Origin: JACRAV01 sp964571235
GTDB taxonomy: Bacteria; Zixibacteria; MSB-5A5; GN15; FEB-12
Reading direction: 5' to 3'
DNA length: 64,000 bases
Assembly (NCBI GenBank): GCA_964571235.1
Contig: CAZNAI010000004.1
Coordinates: 248,001-312,000, forward strand
Position numbers and translations under genes: made by a program. Shown one piece after another: positions 53,467 to 62,088 of the stretch; position 1 is the first letter of the stretch; each line of letters starts with the position of its first letter. A model generated the notes under the pieces. The model was not told the DNA's origin and did not search any database. It saw only the letters and a program-made list of their open reading frames with translations.

Positions 53467-56292
53467 ATGCGGCTGACGTCCCTGTTTTTGGTTACTATCT
53501 GTGCCTGTCTTTTCTCCCTAAAATCGACAGCATTTGCGGTTGCACCAACCGAAGAGGCTATCCGGCAATTCAAAGCCGAAGGACGCTGGGATGAAATTGT
53601 GGCCCGGCTACAAGCGTTTCGTGAGGCCGGCGGATGCCAACCGGTGTCGAACACCATGTTCACCAACGGCAGATTTGCAGAGGCGGTTGCCGCAAATCCT
53701 GCGGCAGTTGAAACGCTCTATGTGCCGGTCATTCTGGTAGACTTTCCCGATTTCAAATATAATCAAACTTCCTACGCCAAACCGGGCGGCGGATCGCAGT
53801 CATCGCCGGCTATAGCTACACTCTCAATGATCGACTCGATCCTTTTTTCGGAGAAGGGGCATCCGATATCCAATCCGACCGGATCGATGACTGACTATTT
53901 TCTTGAAAATTCCTATGGCAAGGTGTTCATCGCCGGAGACGTGTACGGCTGGTACACCGTCGACAACAACTACTCGTTCTATGTCGGAACAGACGATGGT
54001 CTGGTCAACGGTCCGACCTTGGCGAACGATGCCGTCATAAAGGCGATGAATGCCGGTATCAACTGGGTCAAGTACGATAACGACAATGACAACTTCATAG
54101 ACGGCGTGGTGGTAATCCACGCCGGGCCGGGAGCCGAAACCGGCGCCTATGGCGTCTGGTCGCACCGCTGGAACACGCCGGCGCCAGTCAGTCTGCCGGG
54201 AGGGAAATTCGCCTATGCATATACCTTGAACCCCGAAGAGTACTTCTCGGCACCAAGTCCGATCGGCGTATTCTGTCATGAATACGGCCATGTACTCGGC
54301 CTGCCTGATTTGTACGATACCAATCCAACCCACACTTCATCGGAAGGCCTTGGTAGTTGGTCGCTCATGGCTACCGGCAACTACAACGGCAACTCACAGT
54401 CGCCCGCTCATTTCGATCCCTGGTGTAAGCACCAACTGGGCTTTCTCAACATGTATGACCATCAGGTGAAACCGACAACTCCGAATCTTCATCAGGCGCC
54501 GATCCCACAGGCCGAGTCTGAACCGTTTGCGTACTACTTGGCGGCCGATTCAGCCGTGGCTGAATATTTTCTCATCGAAAATCGCCAACGCACCGGATTC
54601 GATATTGGCTTGCCGGGCGAAGGGCTTTGCATCTATCACGTTGACGAAACTCAGGGAAACAACAACAACCCCGCGCGTTACAAAGTCGCCCTCATGCAAG
54701 CCGATGGTTTTAATCAACTGGCGACCGGCGGTAGCAGAGGAGACAACGCCGATCCGTTCCCCGGTGCATCTAATAACCGCAACTGGTATGACCTCTCCAC
54801 GCCGAATTCCAGGCTCTATAGCGGCGTAGCCACCCAATTCGCCGCGTGGAATATCAGCAATTCCGATTCTCTCATGTATGCCGATCTGGATTCCCGCTGG
54901 TCGAGGCCGTGGGTACTCTTGTCCGGCCCCGACTCAATTCAATTTACAGACAATGCGCCTGATGGAAATGGTAACGGTGTTCCCGAGGCGGGGGAGACCG
55001 TGTCGTTTTCGTTCGGCCTGCGAAATCTGATGCGCACTATATATCAGGCGAGAGCCACCCTGACCTGCCTTGATCCATCGATTTCAATTCTAAACAACGG
55101 AGTTGCTCTTGCTGATTCCGTGAGTACGACCAACCCAAGCCCGACCGGGCCAGCTACACCGATCAAACTGACCATTCCAGCCGATTGGGAAACCAAGAAT
55201 GTCGGATTCACGCTCAAGTTGGATATGGATTCCACTCTGGCCGGTGGCGATTCGACCTGGCACACGACCTTTGCGTTCGCCAGTGCACTCGGCAGAATTC
55301 AAATACTGCTTGTCGATGACGACAACGGAAAGACATATGAAAACAGGTACAAAACTGTGCTGGACAGTTTAGGACTGCCGTACGCGGTGTGGACAAAGAA
55401 GACCCAGCTCAATCCCCCGGCGTCCGAACTTGCGCCTTATAAGAATGTGTTCTGGTTCCTCGGAAACGAATTCGGCGGTGGTGTTATCGATAACTTGGAT
55501 ATTGCGTCGCTCAAGGCGCACATGAATTCCGGGAAAAATGTCTTTTTGGCGGGTATCGTCGCGGCGCCGCAGATCTGGTCGACCGACTCGGCTTTCCTGA
55601 TTGACTATTTTCACGCCCGCCCGGGTGGGACTACACCCGACGATGTCGCCGTGTCGGTCTACGACGGCGTGCCCGGAAATGGGTTGAGCGATCATCTCAC
55701 GCTTGGCATTTTCACCGCGCCCGTCTCCTACATAAACACTATTCTCACGCCCCAAAACGGTGGCGTGCCGACTTTTACATTCAAAGATGAATTCGGCGGT
55801 GGCAATTTTGGAAATGGCGGAGTAATATTTTCCGGCACCCATCGATCGGTACTCCTCTCGTTCGCTCCCGAGATGATGTCCACGGCGACAATTCCGGTGA
55901 CGCTTCAGCCGCTTGATTCACTGGTCCAGCGCGTTCTCAATTTCTTTGCGACCGGTGCGGTTGCCAGTGTGGATGATCCGGCCGACGGCTCCTTACCAAA
56001 CGGATTTGTGCTCTTGCAGAACTACCCCAATCCGTTTAATCCCACCACCACTATCTCTTACACTATTCCGTACAGCTCGCCGATCCGGCCTGTCCGCACG
56101 ACGCTGAAAGTCTACAACGTGATGGGGCAGGAAGTAGCCACGCTTGTTGATAGGATAGAGGGGCCGGGCAACTTCTCCGCTTCATGGGACGGCCGCAACT
56201 ACAATCAGCAAGCGGTCTCTTCCGGCCCGTATTTCTACCGTTTGATCCATGGGGAGTTGACTACCACAAAGAAGATGGTATTACTCAAGTAA
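53467..56292 (+). CDS. M6 (immune inhibitor A-like) metalloprotease with type IX-like sorting tail
   Basis: 941 residues. Signal peptide (SLFLVTICACLFSLKSTAFA), then the M6 domain: TLYVPVILVDFPDF, GSMTDYFLENSYGKV, and the zinc site HEYGHVLGLPDLYD with H271, E272, H275 and D281, followed by the GLGSWSLMATG Met-turn region. A region around 610-700 (IQILLVDDDNGKTYENRY, LAGIVAAPQIW) looks like a Rossmann or amidotransferase-like fold. The last ~90 residues (QNYPNPFNPTTTISY to YFYRLIHGELTTTKKMVLLK) are the sorting-type tail, like that of the neighbouring subtilase. A terminator follows. Secreted protein degradation is the likely role. Confidence 0.93.
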   Translation: MRLTSLFLVTICACLFSLKSTAFAVAPTEEAIRQFKAEGRWDEIVARLQAFREAGGCQPVSNTMFTNGRFAEAVAANPAAVETLYVPVILVDFPDFKYNQTSYAKPGGGSQSSPAIATLSMIDSILFSEKGHPISNPTGSMTDYFLENSYGKVFIAGDVYGWYTVDNNYSFYVGTDDGLVNGPTLANDAVIKAMNAGINWVKYDNDNDNFIDGVVVIHAGPGAETGAYGVWSHRWNTPAPVSLPGGKFAYAYTLNPEEYFSAPSPIGVFCHEYGHVLGLPDLYDTNPTHTSSEGLGSWSLMATGNYNGNSQSPAHFDPWCKHQLGFLNMYDHQVKPTTPNLHQAPIPQAESEPFAYYLAADSAVAEYFLIENRQRTGFDIGLPGEGLCIYHVDETQGNNNNPARYKVALMQADGFNQLATGGSRGDNADPFPGASNNRNWYDLSTPNSRLYSGVATQFAAWNISNSDSLMYADLDSRWSRPWVLLSGPDSIQFTDNAPDGNGNGVPEAGETVSFSFGLRNLMRTIYQARATLTCLDPSISILNNGVALADSVSTTNPSPTGPATPIKLTIPADWETKNVGFTLKLDMDSTLAGGDSTWHTTFAFASALGRIQILLVDDDNGKTYENRYKTVLDSLGLPYAVWTKKTQLNPPASELAPYKNVFWFLGNEFGGGVIDNLDIASLKAHMNSGKNVFLAGIVAAPQIWSTDSAFLIDYFHARPGGTTPDDVAVSVYDGVPGNGLSDHLTLGIFTAPVSYINTILTPQNGGVPTFTFKDEFGGGNFGNGGVIFSGTHRSVLLSFAPEMMSTATIPVTLQPLDSLVQRVLNFFATGAVASVDDPADGSLPNGFVLLQNYPNPFNPTTTISYTIPYSSPIRPVRTTLKVYNVMGQEVATLVDRIEGPGNFSASWDGRNYNQQAVSSGPYFYRLIHGELTTTKKMVLLK

Positions 56293-56321
56293 TCGCACTG
56301 CTGTGCGATATCTCAGACTTC

Positions 56322-56352
56322 AAAGGTCGCCATTTGGCGACCTTTCTTTTTG
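56322..56352 (+). terminator. Rho-independent terminator after the M6 protease
   Basis: Eleven-bp stem AAAGGTCGCCA / TGGCGACCTTT (56322-56332 and 56335-56345), loop TT, tail CTTTTTG. Confidence 0.85.
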
Positions 56353-56405
56353 TCTGGCAATGAGTTGCACGCAGGGTGGTTGGACAAAAAAGCCGACAAT
56401 ATTTC

Positions 56406-56433
56406 TTGACTTCTATCCTTCCTAACCGATAAT
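56406..56433 (+). promoter_or_regulatory. Sigma70-like promoter of the fur-feo operon
   Basis: TTGACT (56406-56411), a 16-base spacer, then GATAAT (56428-56433): five of six matches in each box. It precedes the fur start by 50 bases. Confidence 0.65.
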
Positions 56434-56436
56434 TGG

Positions 56437-56457
56437 AATTGAAAACTGATTTCAATT
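56437..56457 (+). promoter_or_regulatory. Inverted repeat over the transcription start, candidate Fur operator
   Basis: Perfect 8-bp arms AATTGAAA and TTTCAATT separated by ACTGA. It starts three bases after the -10 box, so a bound repressor would block initiation. It is AT-rich and palindromic like Fur sites but not close to the E. coli consensus GATAATGATAATC. Assignment to Fur rests on its place before fur and feo genes. Confidence 0.6.
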
Positions 56458-56482
56458 TGATGGCAGGATTCGAGCGACGTCG

Positions 56483-56923
56483 ATGAGAGAGTTTCTAAGG
56501 ACCAAGGGATTCAAGATGACTCAACAGCGCGAGCTGATTTTCCGGTCGTTCTTTGAGCTTGGCCAACATGTATCGGTCGATGAACTCCATGAAAAGGTTC
56601 GCAAACTGGATCGCACGGTCGGTTATAGCACCGTTTGGCGAAACTTGAAACTGATTTGCAGAGTAGGGCTGGCCAAAGAGGTAAATCTCGGCGATGGCGT
56701 CACTCGGTACGACCGTATCACCCGTGCGCCCCATGGCCACTTGTATTGCCTGGACTGCCGCAAACTCGTCGAGTTCGATATGGCCGATTTGATCGAATCC
56801 CTTGAGGAAAAATCGCGCAAGAGCAAGTTTCTCCCCGATGAATTCAAAGTGGAAGTTTCAGGATACTGCGAGTCCTGCCAAAAGGAGCGAGAACGTGAAA
56901 CGCGTGCCCGCCGGGAGAAGTAG
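56483..56923 (+). CDS. fur: Fur-family transcription repressor
   Basis: 146 residues. N-terminal winged helix (MTQQRELIFRSFFELGQHVSVDEL, recognition helix VGYSTVWRNLKLI), then the dimerisation/metal domain with HGHLYCLDC (H84, H86, C89, C92) and CESC (C129, C132) forming the structural zinc site. Fur proteins bind DNA when loaded with iron and shut off uptake genes. It leads an operon with feoA and feoB and is preceded by a palindrome on its own promoter, which suggests autoregulation. PerR or Zur specificity cannot be excluded by sequence alone. Confidence 0.92.
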   Translation: MREFLRTKGFKMTQQRELIFRSFFELGQHVSVDELHEKVRKLDRTVGYSTVWRNLKLICRVGLAKEVNLGDGVTRYDRITRAPHGHLYCLDCRKLVEFDMADLIESLEEKSRKSKFLPDEFKVEVSGYCESCQKERERETRARREK

Positions 56924-57188
56924 CATTCTTATGAGTGTTGCGGCCCTTGCAGTGGTGGCGTATGCCTGCGAATCCGGATCGGCGCTCACCGCCGGACAAC
57001 AGCGGGGCAAACGTATCTATGAATCGCTCTGCGATAAGTGTCACAAGCTGATCCCGCCCAAGACCCACAGCGACGACGAATGGAGTCAGGCGGCCGACCG
57101 ATATGGTACAAAGCTCAAACTCCAAAGAGACGAAGTTGCACTTCTGAAAGCGTACTTAACCAGAGCAAACGATGTTGATTTCAAATAG
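56895..57188 (+). CDS. Small monoheme c-type cytochrome, membrane-tethered or lipoprotein
   Basis: 97 residues from the GTG at 56895, set by AAAGGAG seven bases upstream; the start lies inside the end of fur (29-base overlap). N-terminal hydrophobic segment ILMSVAALAVVAYAC ends at a cysteine in a lipobox-like position. One heme site CDKCH (C46, C49, H50) and a short helical tail (RDEVALLKAYLTRAND) follow. It sits between fur and feoA, so it may hold or reduce ferrous iron near the FeoB pore (inference). Cytochromes are not a usual part of feo operons. Confidence 0.8.
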   Translation: MKRVPAGRSSILMSVAALAVVAYACESGSALTAGQQRGKRIYESLCDKCHKLIPPKTHSDDEWSQAADRYGTKLKLQRDEVALLKAYLTRANDVDFK

Positions 57189-57200
57189 AAAGCACAGCCG

Positions 57201-57431
57201 ATGACCTATCTGAACAAGTTGATACCCGGACAAAAGGCGCGGGTGATTGGATTCACAGAGGATCTGCCGGTCTGCCGCCGTCTTGTCGAACTCGGCCTGA
57301 CACCAGGGAAATCGGTGACCTATCTTTGTCGGGCACCGCTCCGCGATCCACTCTTAATTGAGATCGGCCAGAGTCGCCTTTCGCTTCGCCGTGCGGAGGC
57401 CTCACTCGTCGCGGTCGAGATTGAAGACTGA
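57201..57431 (+). CDS. feoA: Ferrous iron transport protein A
   Basis: 76 residues, SH3-like FeoA fold: PGQKARVIGFTEDLPVCRRLVELGLTPGKSVTYL followed by RAPLRDPLLIEIGQSRLSLRRAEASLVAVE. FeoA is a cytoplasmic partner of FeoB. It starts 12 bases after the cytochrome gene and ends 16 bases before feoB. Confidence 0.95.
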   Translation: MTYLNKLIPGQKARVIGFTEDLPVCRRLVELGLTPGKSVTYLCRAPLRDPLLIEIGQSRLSLRRAEASLVAVEIED

Positions 57432-57447
57432 GTTTTTGCGCCCGACG

Positions 57448-59679
57448 ATGAAGAGAGCCGCCGACAATCCCGGCACCGGTCGACGGACTATCACAGTCGC
57501 CATTTGCGGCAATCCCAACTGTGGCAAATCAACCGTGTTCAATGCGATCACCGGGCTCCGTCAACAGGTCGGCAATTACCCCGGCGTAACGGTTGAAAAA
57601 AACACCGGCCGCTTTTCGGTCGACACATTCGATTCACTCGCATTTGAACTTCACGATATCCCCGGCGCTTACTCGCTGGCCGCGTATTCTCCGGATGAGT
57701 ACATCGCGGCACAAGCGCTTTTCGGTCAGATTGCAGGCGAGCCGCGACCCGATGTTGCGGTTTGTGTCATCGACGCCACCAATTTAGAACGGGCACTCTA
57801 CTTCGTCTTTCAGGTGCAAATGACCGGCTCGGCAGTGGTTGTCGCACTTAACATGATCGATCTGCTGGAAAAGTCGGGTCAGACAATTGACCACCGTGAA
57901 CTTGGCAAATTGCTGGGCGGTGTTCCGGTGGTCCCGATTATCGCCAGCCGTGGACAGGGGATAGAGCAACTCAAGGCGACAATCGCTCGAACCGCAGGCG
58001 TTGCCAGTCCAAGGCCGCAGGAGGTCTACGGTTCCGCGATCCGGTCGGCGGTAACGTCACTGCGCGAATACGCAACGCAAAATAACATAAGCGATGGCGA
58101 GTTGATTCGAGTCCTGCTCGATGAATCCGGTCCGGCTGAACACGCCTTTGTCGCCGCCGGTGGAAACGAATCACGACAGCGGCTACTGGCCATTCGAGCT
58201 GACTTCCAGGCGGAAGTTGGACCGCTCACAACATTTGAATCAAGTGTCCTATCCAAATCAGCTACTGCGTTCACCCAAAAAGTGCTGGCGCGAGTTTCCA
58301 CCGAGCATCGCTCGCTGACCGATCGCATCGATGCAGTCGTTCTGCATCGGGTGGCGGGATTGCTCATTTTGGGTGCACTCATGCTTATCATGTTCCAGTC
58401 AATCTTTGCGTGGGCCGAACCTATCATGGGACTGATCGACAATTTGTTTGGGGCGATCTCCGGATGGATAGGGCCGATGATCCCCGACGGTCCCGTTCGG
58501 TCGCTGGTGACCGACGGCATTATCGGCGGGGTCGGTTCCGTGTTGATCTTTTTACCGCAGATTGTCATTCTCTTTATCTTCATCGCCATTCTCGAAGACT
58601 CCGGGTATATGCCGCGAGCCGCATTTTTGGTTGATCGCGCTTTCGGTTGGTGTGGGCTGTCGGGTAAGTCGCTCATTCCAATGTTGTCGTCATTTGCCTG
58701 CGCAGTACCGGGGATAATGGCTACCCGAACCATTGAGAATCGACGCCAGCGCATACTGACAATTGTCGTATCGCCGCTGATGTCCTGTTCGGCACGCCTG
58801 CCGGTCTATACAATCATGATTGCCGCTTTCATTCCCAATACGATGGTCTGGGGATTTCTGGGGCTACAGGGATTGGTTCTGTCGAGTTTGTATCTGCTCG
58901 GTATGGTGGTAGCCATAGTTATCGCGCTGGCAGTACGCATCTTCGTTTTCAAAGGCCAGCGCGGATCGTTTCTTATGGAACTCCCCAGCTATAAGCGGCC
59001 CACGCTTAGCTCAGTAGGGATTCGGGTCTTCACCCGCGCGAAGTCGTTCGTGCTACGGGCAGGCACGGTCATTTTTGCCATCACGATTATCATCTGGGCG
59101 CTCAGCTATTATCCGCACTCCGACAAAATCCGCGGTGACTTTGCCGCCCGACGGGCGCAGATTCAAAGCACAGTCGCCAATCCAAATACTCCTGCTGAAG
59201 TTTCAGAGCAACTGCAGGCACTTGATAACGAGGAATCAGGCGCCTATCTGCGCGATTCGTATTTCGGGCGACTCGGGCAATTCATCGAGCCCGCCTTTGC
59301 GCCGCTGGGCTGGGATTGGAAAGTTACAATGGCGGCGCTGGCGTCATTTCCGGCGCGAGAGGTAATCATTGCAACCCTGGGCACAATTTACAACTTGGGA
59401 TCCGAGACCGACGAAGAAAGTAGCGGCCTGGTCGATAAGATGCGAGCCGCCGTCTGGGAGAGCGGCCCACAGATCGGGCAACCGGTATTTACACCGGCAG
59501 TGGCGATGTCGATCATGGTCTTCTTTGCGCTTTGTTGTCAGTGCGGAGCGACCCTTGTCACCATCAAGCAGGAGACCGGAGGATGGGGGTATCCTGTGCT
59601 TGTTTTCGTCTATATGACCGGGCTGGCATATCTCGGTGCGCTGGCTGTCTATCAAATTGGCGGGGGGCTCTTCTCGTGA
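57448..59679 (+). CDS. feoB: Ferrous iron transporter B
   Basis: 743 residues from the ATG at 57448; the open frame extends into feoA but the conserved start is here. Cytoplasmic G domain: G1 GNPNCGKST (21-29), G3 DIPGAYSL, G4-type ALNMIDLL, and a helical GDI domain. The membrane part has two Gate motifs with cysteines: LSSFACAVPGIMATRTI and the later FPAREVIIATLGTIYNLG and FFALCCQCGATLVTIKQETG. It moves Fe(II) across the inner membrane. Its stop overlaps the start of the next small gene. Confidence 0.98.
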   Translation: MKRAADNPGTGRRTITVAICGNPNCGKSTVFNAITGLRQQVGNYPGVTVEKNTGRFSVDTFDSLAFELHDIPGAYSLAAYSPDEYIAAQALFGQIAGEPRPDVAVCVIDATNLERALYFVFQVQMTGSAVVVALNMIDLLEKSGQTIDHRELGKLLGGVPVVPIIASRGQGIEQLKATIARTAGVASPRPQEVYGSAIRSAVTSLREYATQNNISDGELIRVLLDESGPAEHAFVAAGGNESRQRLLAIRADFQAEVGPLTTFESSVLSKSATAFTQKVLARVSTEHRSLTDRIDAVVLHRVAGLLILGALMLIMFQSIFAWAEPIMGLIDNLFGAISGWIGPMIPDGPVRSLVTDGIIGGVGSVLIFLPQIVILFIFIAILEDSGYMPRAAFLVDRAFGWCGLSGKSLIPMLSSFACAVPGIMATRTIENRRQRILTIVVSPLMSCSARLPVYTIMIAAFIPNTMVWGFLGLQGLVLSSLYLLGMVVAIVIALAVRIFVFKGQRGSFLMELPSYKRPTLSSVGIRVFTRAKSFVLRAGTVIFAITIIIWALSYYPHSDKIRGDFAARRAQIQSTVANPNTPAEVSEQLQALDNEESGAYLRDSYFGRLGQFIEPAFAPLGWDWKVTMAALASFPAREVIIATLGTIYNLGSETDEESSGLVDKMRAAVWESGPQIGQPVFTPAVAMSIMVFFALCCQCGATLVTIKQETGGWGYPVLVFVYMTGLAYLGALAVYQIGGGLFS

Positions 59680-59819
59680 ACGGTTCATTCTGGCAGACCG
59701 CAATGGTACTGGTCGCAGTCGCGATTGCAATCGGATACCTGATTTCTGTCGCGCTCCGTCGGCGTAAAGCGCAATCTGCGTGCGCCAACTGCCCGGCTAT
59801 CAAAGCCGGACGTCGTTGA
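59676..59819 (+). CDS. FeoB-associated Cys-rich small membrane protein
   Basis: 47 residues. The GTG start overlaps the feoB stop (GTGA). One membrane span (~8-26, TAMVLVAVAIAIGYLISVAL), an arginine-rich stop-transfer segment and a C-terminal CANC pair (C36, C39). This is the form of the FeoB-associated cysteine-rich membrane proteins that replace FeoC in many bacteria. The pair may bind iron or a redox partner. Found by reading the sequence; too short for most gene callers. Confidence 0.82.
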   Translation: MNGSFWQTAMVLVAVAIAIGYLISVALRRRKAQSACANCPAIKAGRR

Positions 59820-59859
59820 CTTTTCGGTCATCTTCCACCACTTTGCGCCTTGATTACGT

Positions 59860-60666
59860 ATGCTCAATTCTGCCACCCATTTCACGTCCGGCGACCGCCC
59901 CTCCAACTCGCTGGTAACCCAACTCGACCCCCGAGCCAAACTTGCAATCGTGGTGGCAGTTCTCGTGGGAGGGGCGATCTCTGGGGGGCTGGTGTATAGT
60001 GGTGTGGTCAGTGTCTTGTTGGTTCTTGCTATCGTTTCGGCCGGTGTTTCGGCCACGCGGCTATTCAGAGCCTTGCAGGCTATTCTGATTCTCGCACTCA
60101 TAACGGTCCTGTTTCATGTACTTTTCACGCCCGGCCAAGGCGAGTCGCTTGTTACCGTCTGGGGCAAGGATATCTCGATTGAGTCGTTATTGAGTGGACT
60201 ATACTATGCCCTTCGCCTTGTACTTTTTGTATTGGCGGCGCTGTTTCTCACTATGACCACCGCGCCAATTGACTTAGCCGAAGGGATAGTCAAATTGTGC
60301 CGACCGCTCAGAATCTTCAGAGTGCCGGTTGATGACATCGGCTTGATTCTGTCAATGGCCTTGCGATTTATTCCAATCCTGAGCGACGAGCTGGTGGCGG
60401 TTCGACGTGCGCAGGCGCTTCGCGGCGTGGCTTTTGCAGGTGGATTCATGGCGAGAATTCGCTCGACCGTGCCACTACTCGTGCCCGTCTTCGTTTTCGC
60501 ACTCAACCGTGCTGACTCTCTTGCGGTCGCCATCGAAGCGCGCGGGTATGTGCACAATCAGAAACGATCGTACTTTTCGCGGCTACAATTCGGCGTTCGC
60601 GAATGTGTCATCGTAATATTCGCTTGGTCAGTATTATCTCTGATTTTCATGTGGAGCCGCTCGTAA
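59860..60666 (+). CDS. ecfT: Energy-coupling factor transporter transmembrane protein (EcfT/CbiQ family)
   Basis: 268 residues, five to six spans. The two cytoplasmic Ala-Arg-Gly-type coupling motifs are present (RRAQALRG near 182 and AIEARGY near 225), which contact the EcfA ATPases. EcfT is the shared scaffold for vitamin and metal ECF importers. EcfA and substrate-binding EcfS genes are not adjacent, so substrate is unknown. It begins 40 bases after the feo operon; cobalt/nickel or vitamin uptake are both possible. Confidence 0.9.
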   Translation: MLNSATHFTSGDRPSNSLVTQLDPRAKLAIVVAVLVGGAISGGLVYSGVVSVLLVLAIVSAGVSATRLFRALQAILILALITVLFHVLFTPGQGESLVTVWGKDISIESLLSGLYYALRLVLFVLAALFLTMTTAPIDLAEGIVKLCRPLRIFRVPVDDIGLILSMALRFIPILSDELVAVRRAQALRGVAFAGGFMARIRSTVPLLVPVFVFALNRADSLAVAIEARGYVHNQKRSYFSRLQFGVRECVIVIFAWSVLSLIFMWSRS

Positions 60667-60667
60667 C

Positions 60668-61435
60668 GTGCCCCGCAATATTCGCCTTGTCATAGAATAC
60701 GACGGTACTGCCTATGCCGGTTGGCAGATGCAGGAGAATGCCCCGACTATCCAGGCCGCCGTTCGCGATGCCATACTCAAAGTCACCGGCGAGACGGTCA
60801 ATCTCATCGGCGCCGGTCGCACCGATGCCGGTGTGCACGCCCTCGGTCAAGTTGCCAACTTTCTGATAGAACACTCTCTCGGCGCCGCACGTTTTGCCGA
60901 CGCGATCAATTTTCATTTGGCCGATAACATCCGCGTGCTTGAATCGGACGAAGTGCACGAACAATTCAACGCCCGGTTCGATGCTACCTGGCGAAGATAT
61001 CGCTTTCTCATGTCCGATCAGCGCTCAGCGCTCTACCGACAGAGGCGCTGGGAACATCACTATGAGATTGAAAGCGACCTGCTCCAGCAGGCCGCCGCGC
61101 TTGTGGTAGGGGAACATGAATTCGCGCCATTTTGTGTCGTCGCTTCCCGCAAAGAGAGTAATCTCTGCGAGGTCTTTCACTCCGCATGGCGGCAGGTCGG
61201 ACCGCTCTGGGTCTACGAAATTCGCGGTAATCGTTTCTTGCACTCGATGGTCCGCTCGCTCGTTGGGGCGATGGTCAATGTCGCCACTCGCAATCGTGAC
61301 CAGAATTCGCTCAACTTGACAATAGATGACCTTCGGTCTATGTTGGATGGCTCAAACAGCACGAGGAACCCGTTTACCGCGCCGGCCCACGGACTCTATC
61401 TGGTGTCGGTCGGGTATCCGCAAACAGGGAAGTAG
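60668..61435 (+). CDS. truA: tRNA pseudouridine(38-40) synthase
   Basis: 255 residues, GTG start two bases after ecfT. The catalytic aspartate D53 lies in IGAGRTDAGVHALGQV; RLVIEYDGTAYAGWQ and FLHSMVRSLVGAMVNVA are further family segments. It modifies uridines at positions 38-40 in tRNA anticodon arms. Confidence 0.97.
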   Translation: MPRNIRLVIEYDGTAYAGWQMQENAPTIQAAVRDAILKVTGETVNLIGAGRTDAGVHALGQVANFLIEHSLGAARFADAINFHLADNIRVLESDEVHEQFNARFDATWRRYRFLMSDQRSALYRQRRWEHHYEIESDLLQQAAALVVGEHEFAPFCVVASRKESNLCEVFHSAWRQVGPLWVYEIRGNRFLHSMVRSLVGAMVNVATRNRDQNSLNLTIDDLRSMLDGSNSTRNPFTAPAHGLYLVSVGYPQTGK

Positions 61436-61437
61436 TA

Positions 61438-62088
61438 ATGAAGTTTTTTATCGACACCGCCAACATTGACGAAATCCGAAAAGCCGAGGCGATGGGTGTG
61501 CTCGACGGCGTTACCACAAATCCGTCGCTGGCCGCCAAAGAAACCGCCCCTTACAAGGAAATTCTCAAGGAAATCTGCGGTATAGTGAACGGACCGGTGT
61601 CGGCCGAGGTCATCTCCACCGACACGGCCGGCATGCTCAAAGAAGCTGACGAGCTTTTGAAAATCGCCGACAATATCGTGATAAAGATCCCGACCATCGT
61701 GGATGGCCTAAGCGCTATCAAGTCGCTTTCCGACCGCGGAGTCAAAACCAACGCGACCCTGGTCTTTTCCCCGACTCAGGCGTTGATGGTCGCAAAGGCG
61801 GGCGCCACGTATGTATCCCCGTTTGTCGGACGGCTCGATGATATTTCCACGAACGGTATGGACCTGATTGGGCAAATCGTAACGATCTATAGAAATTATG
61901 GATACGATACCGAGGTGCTCGTCGCGTCGGTGCGGCATCCTATGCATGTGGTCGAGGCGGCGATGATGGGAGCCGATGTAGTCACCATGCCGTTCTCTGT
62001 TATTGGCCAATTGATGAAACACCCGCTGACCGATATCGGCCTTGAGAAATTCCTCTCTGATTATAAGAAAGCGAATCCCGGAAGATGA
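61438..62088 (+). CDS. tal: Transaldolase / fructose-6-phosphate aldolase (TalC/Fsa type)
   Basis: 216 residues, the short class of transaldolase. MKFFIDTANIDEIRKA, GVTTNPSL and the Schiff-base lysine K83 in NIVIKIP are diagnostic, as is SPFVGRLDDI. It exchanges a dihydroxyacetone unit between sugar phosphates in the pentose phosphate pathway. Whether it acts as true transaldolase or Fsa cannot be settled by eye. It overlaps purB by four bases (ATGA). Confidence 0.93.
   Translation: MKFFIDTANIDEIRKAEAMGVLDGVTTNPSLAAKETAPYKEILKEICGIVNGPVSAEVISTDTAGMLKEADELLKIADNIVIKIPTIVDGLSAIKSLSDRGVKTNATLVFSPTQALMVAKAGATYVSPFVGRLDDISTNGMDLIGQIVTIYRNYGYDTEVLVASVRHPMHVVEAAMMGADVVTMPFSVIGQLMKHPLTDIGLEKFLSDYKKANPGR

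Noticed and set aside
58026..58754. 242-codon antisense frame inside feoB
   Set aside because: Ser/Arg/Met-rich shadow translation with no ribosome site or family; feoB is certain.
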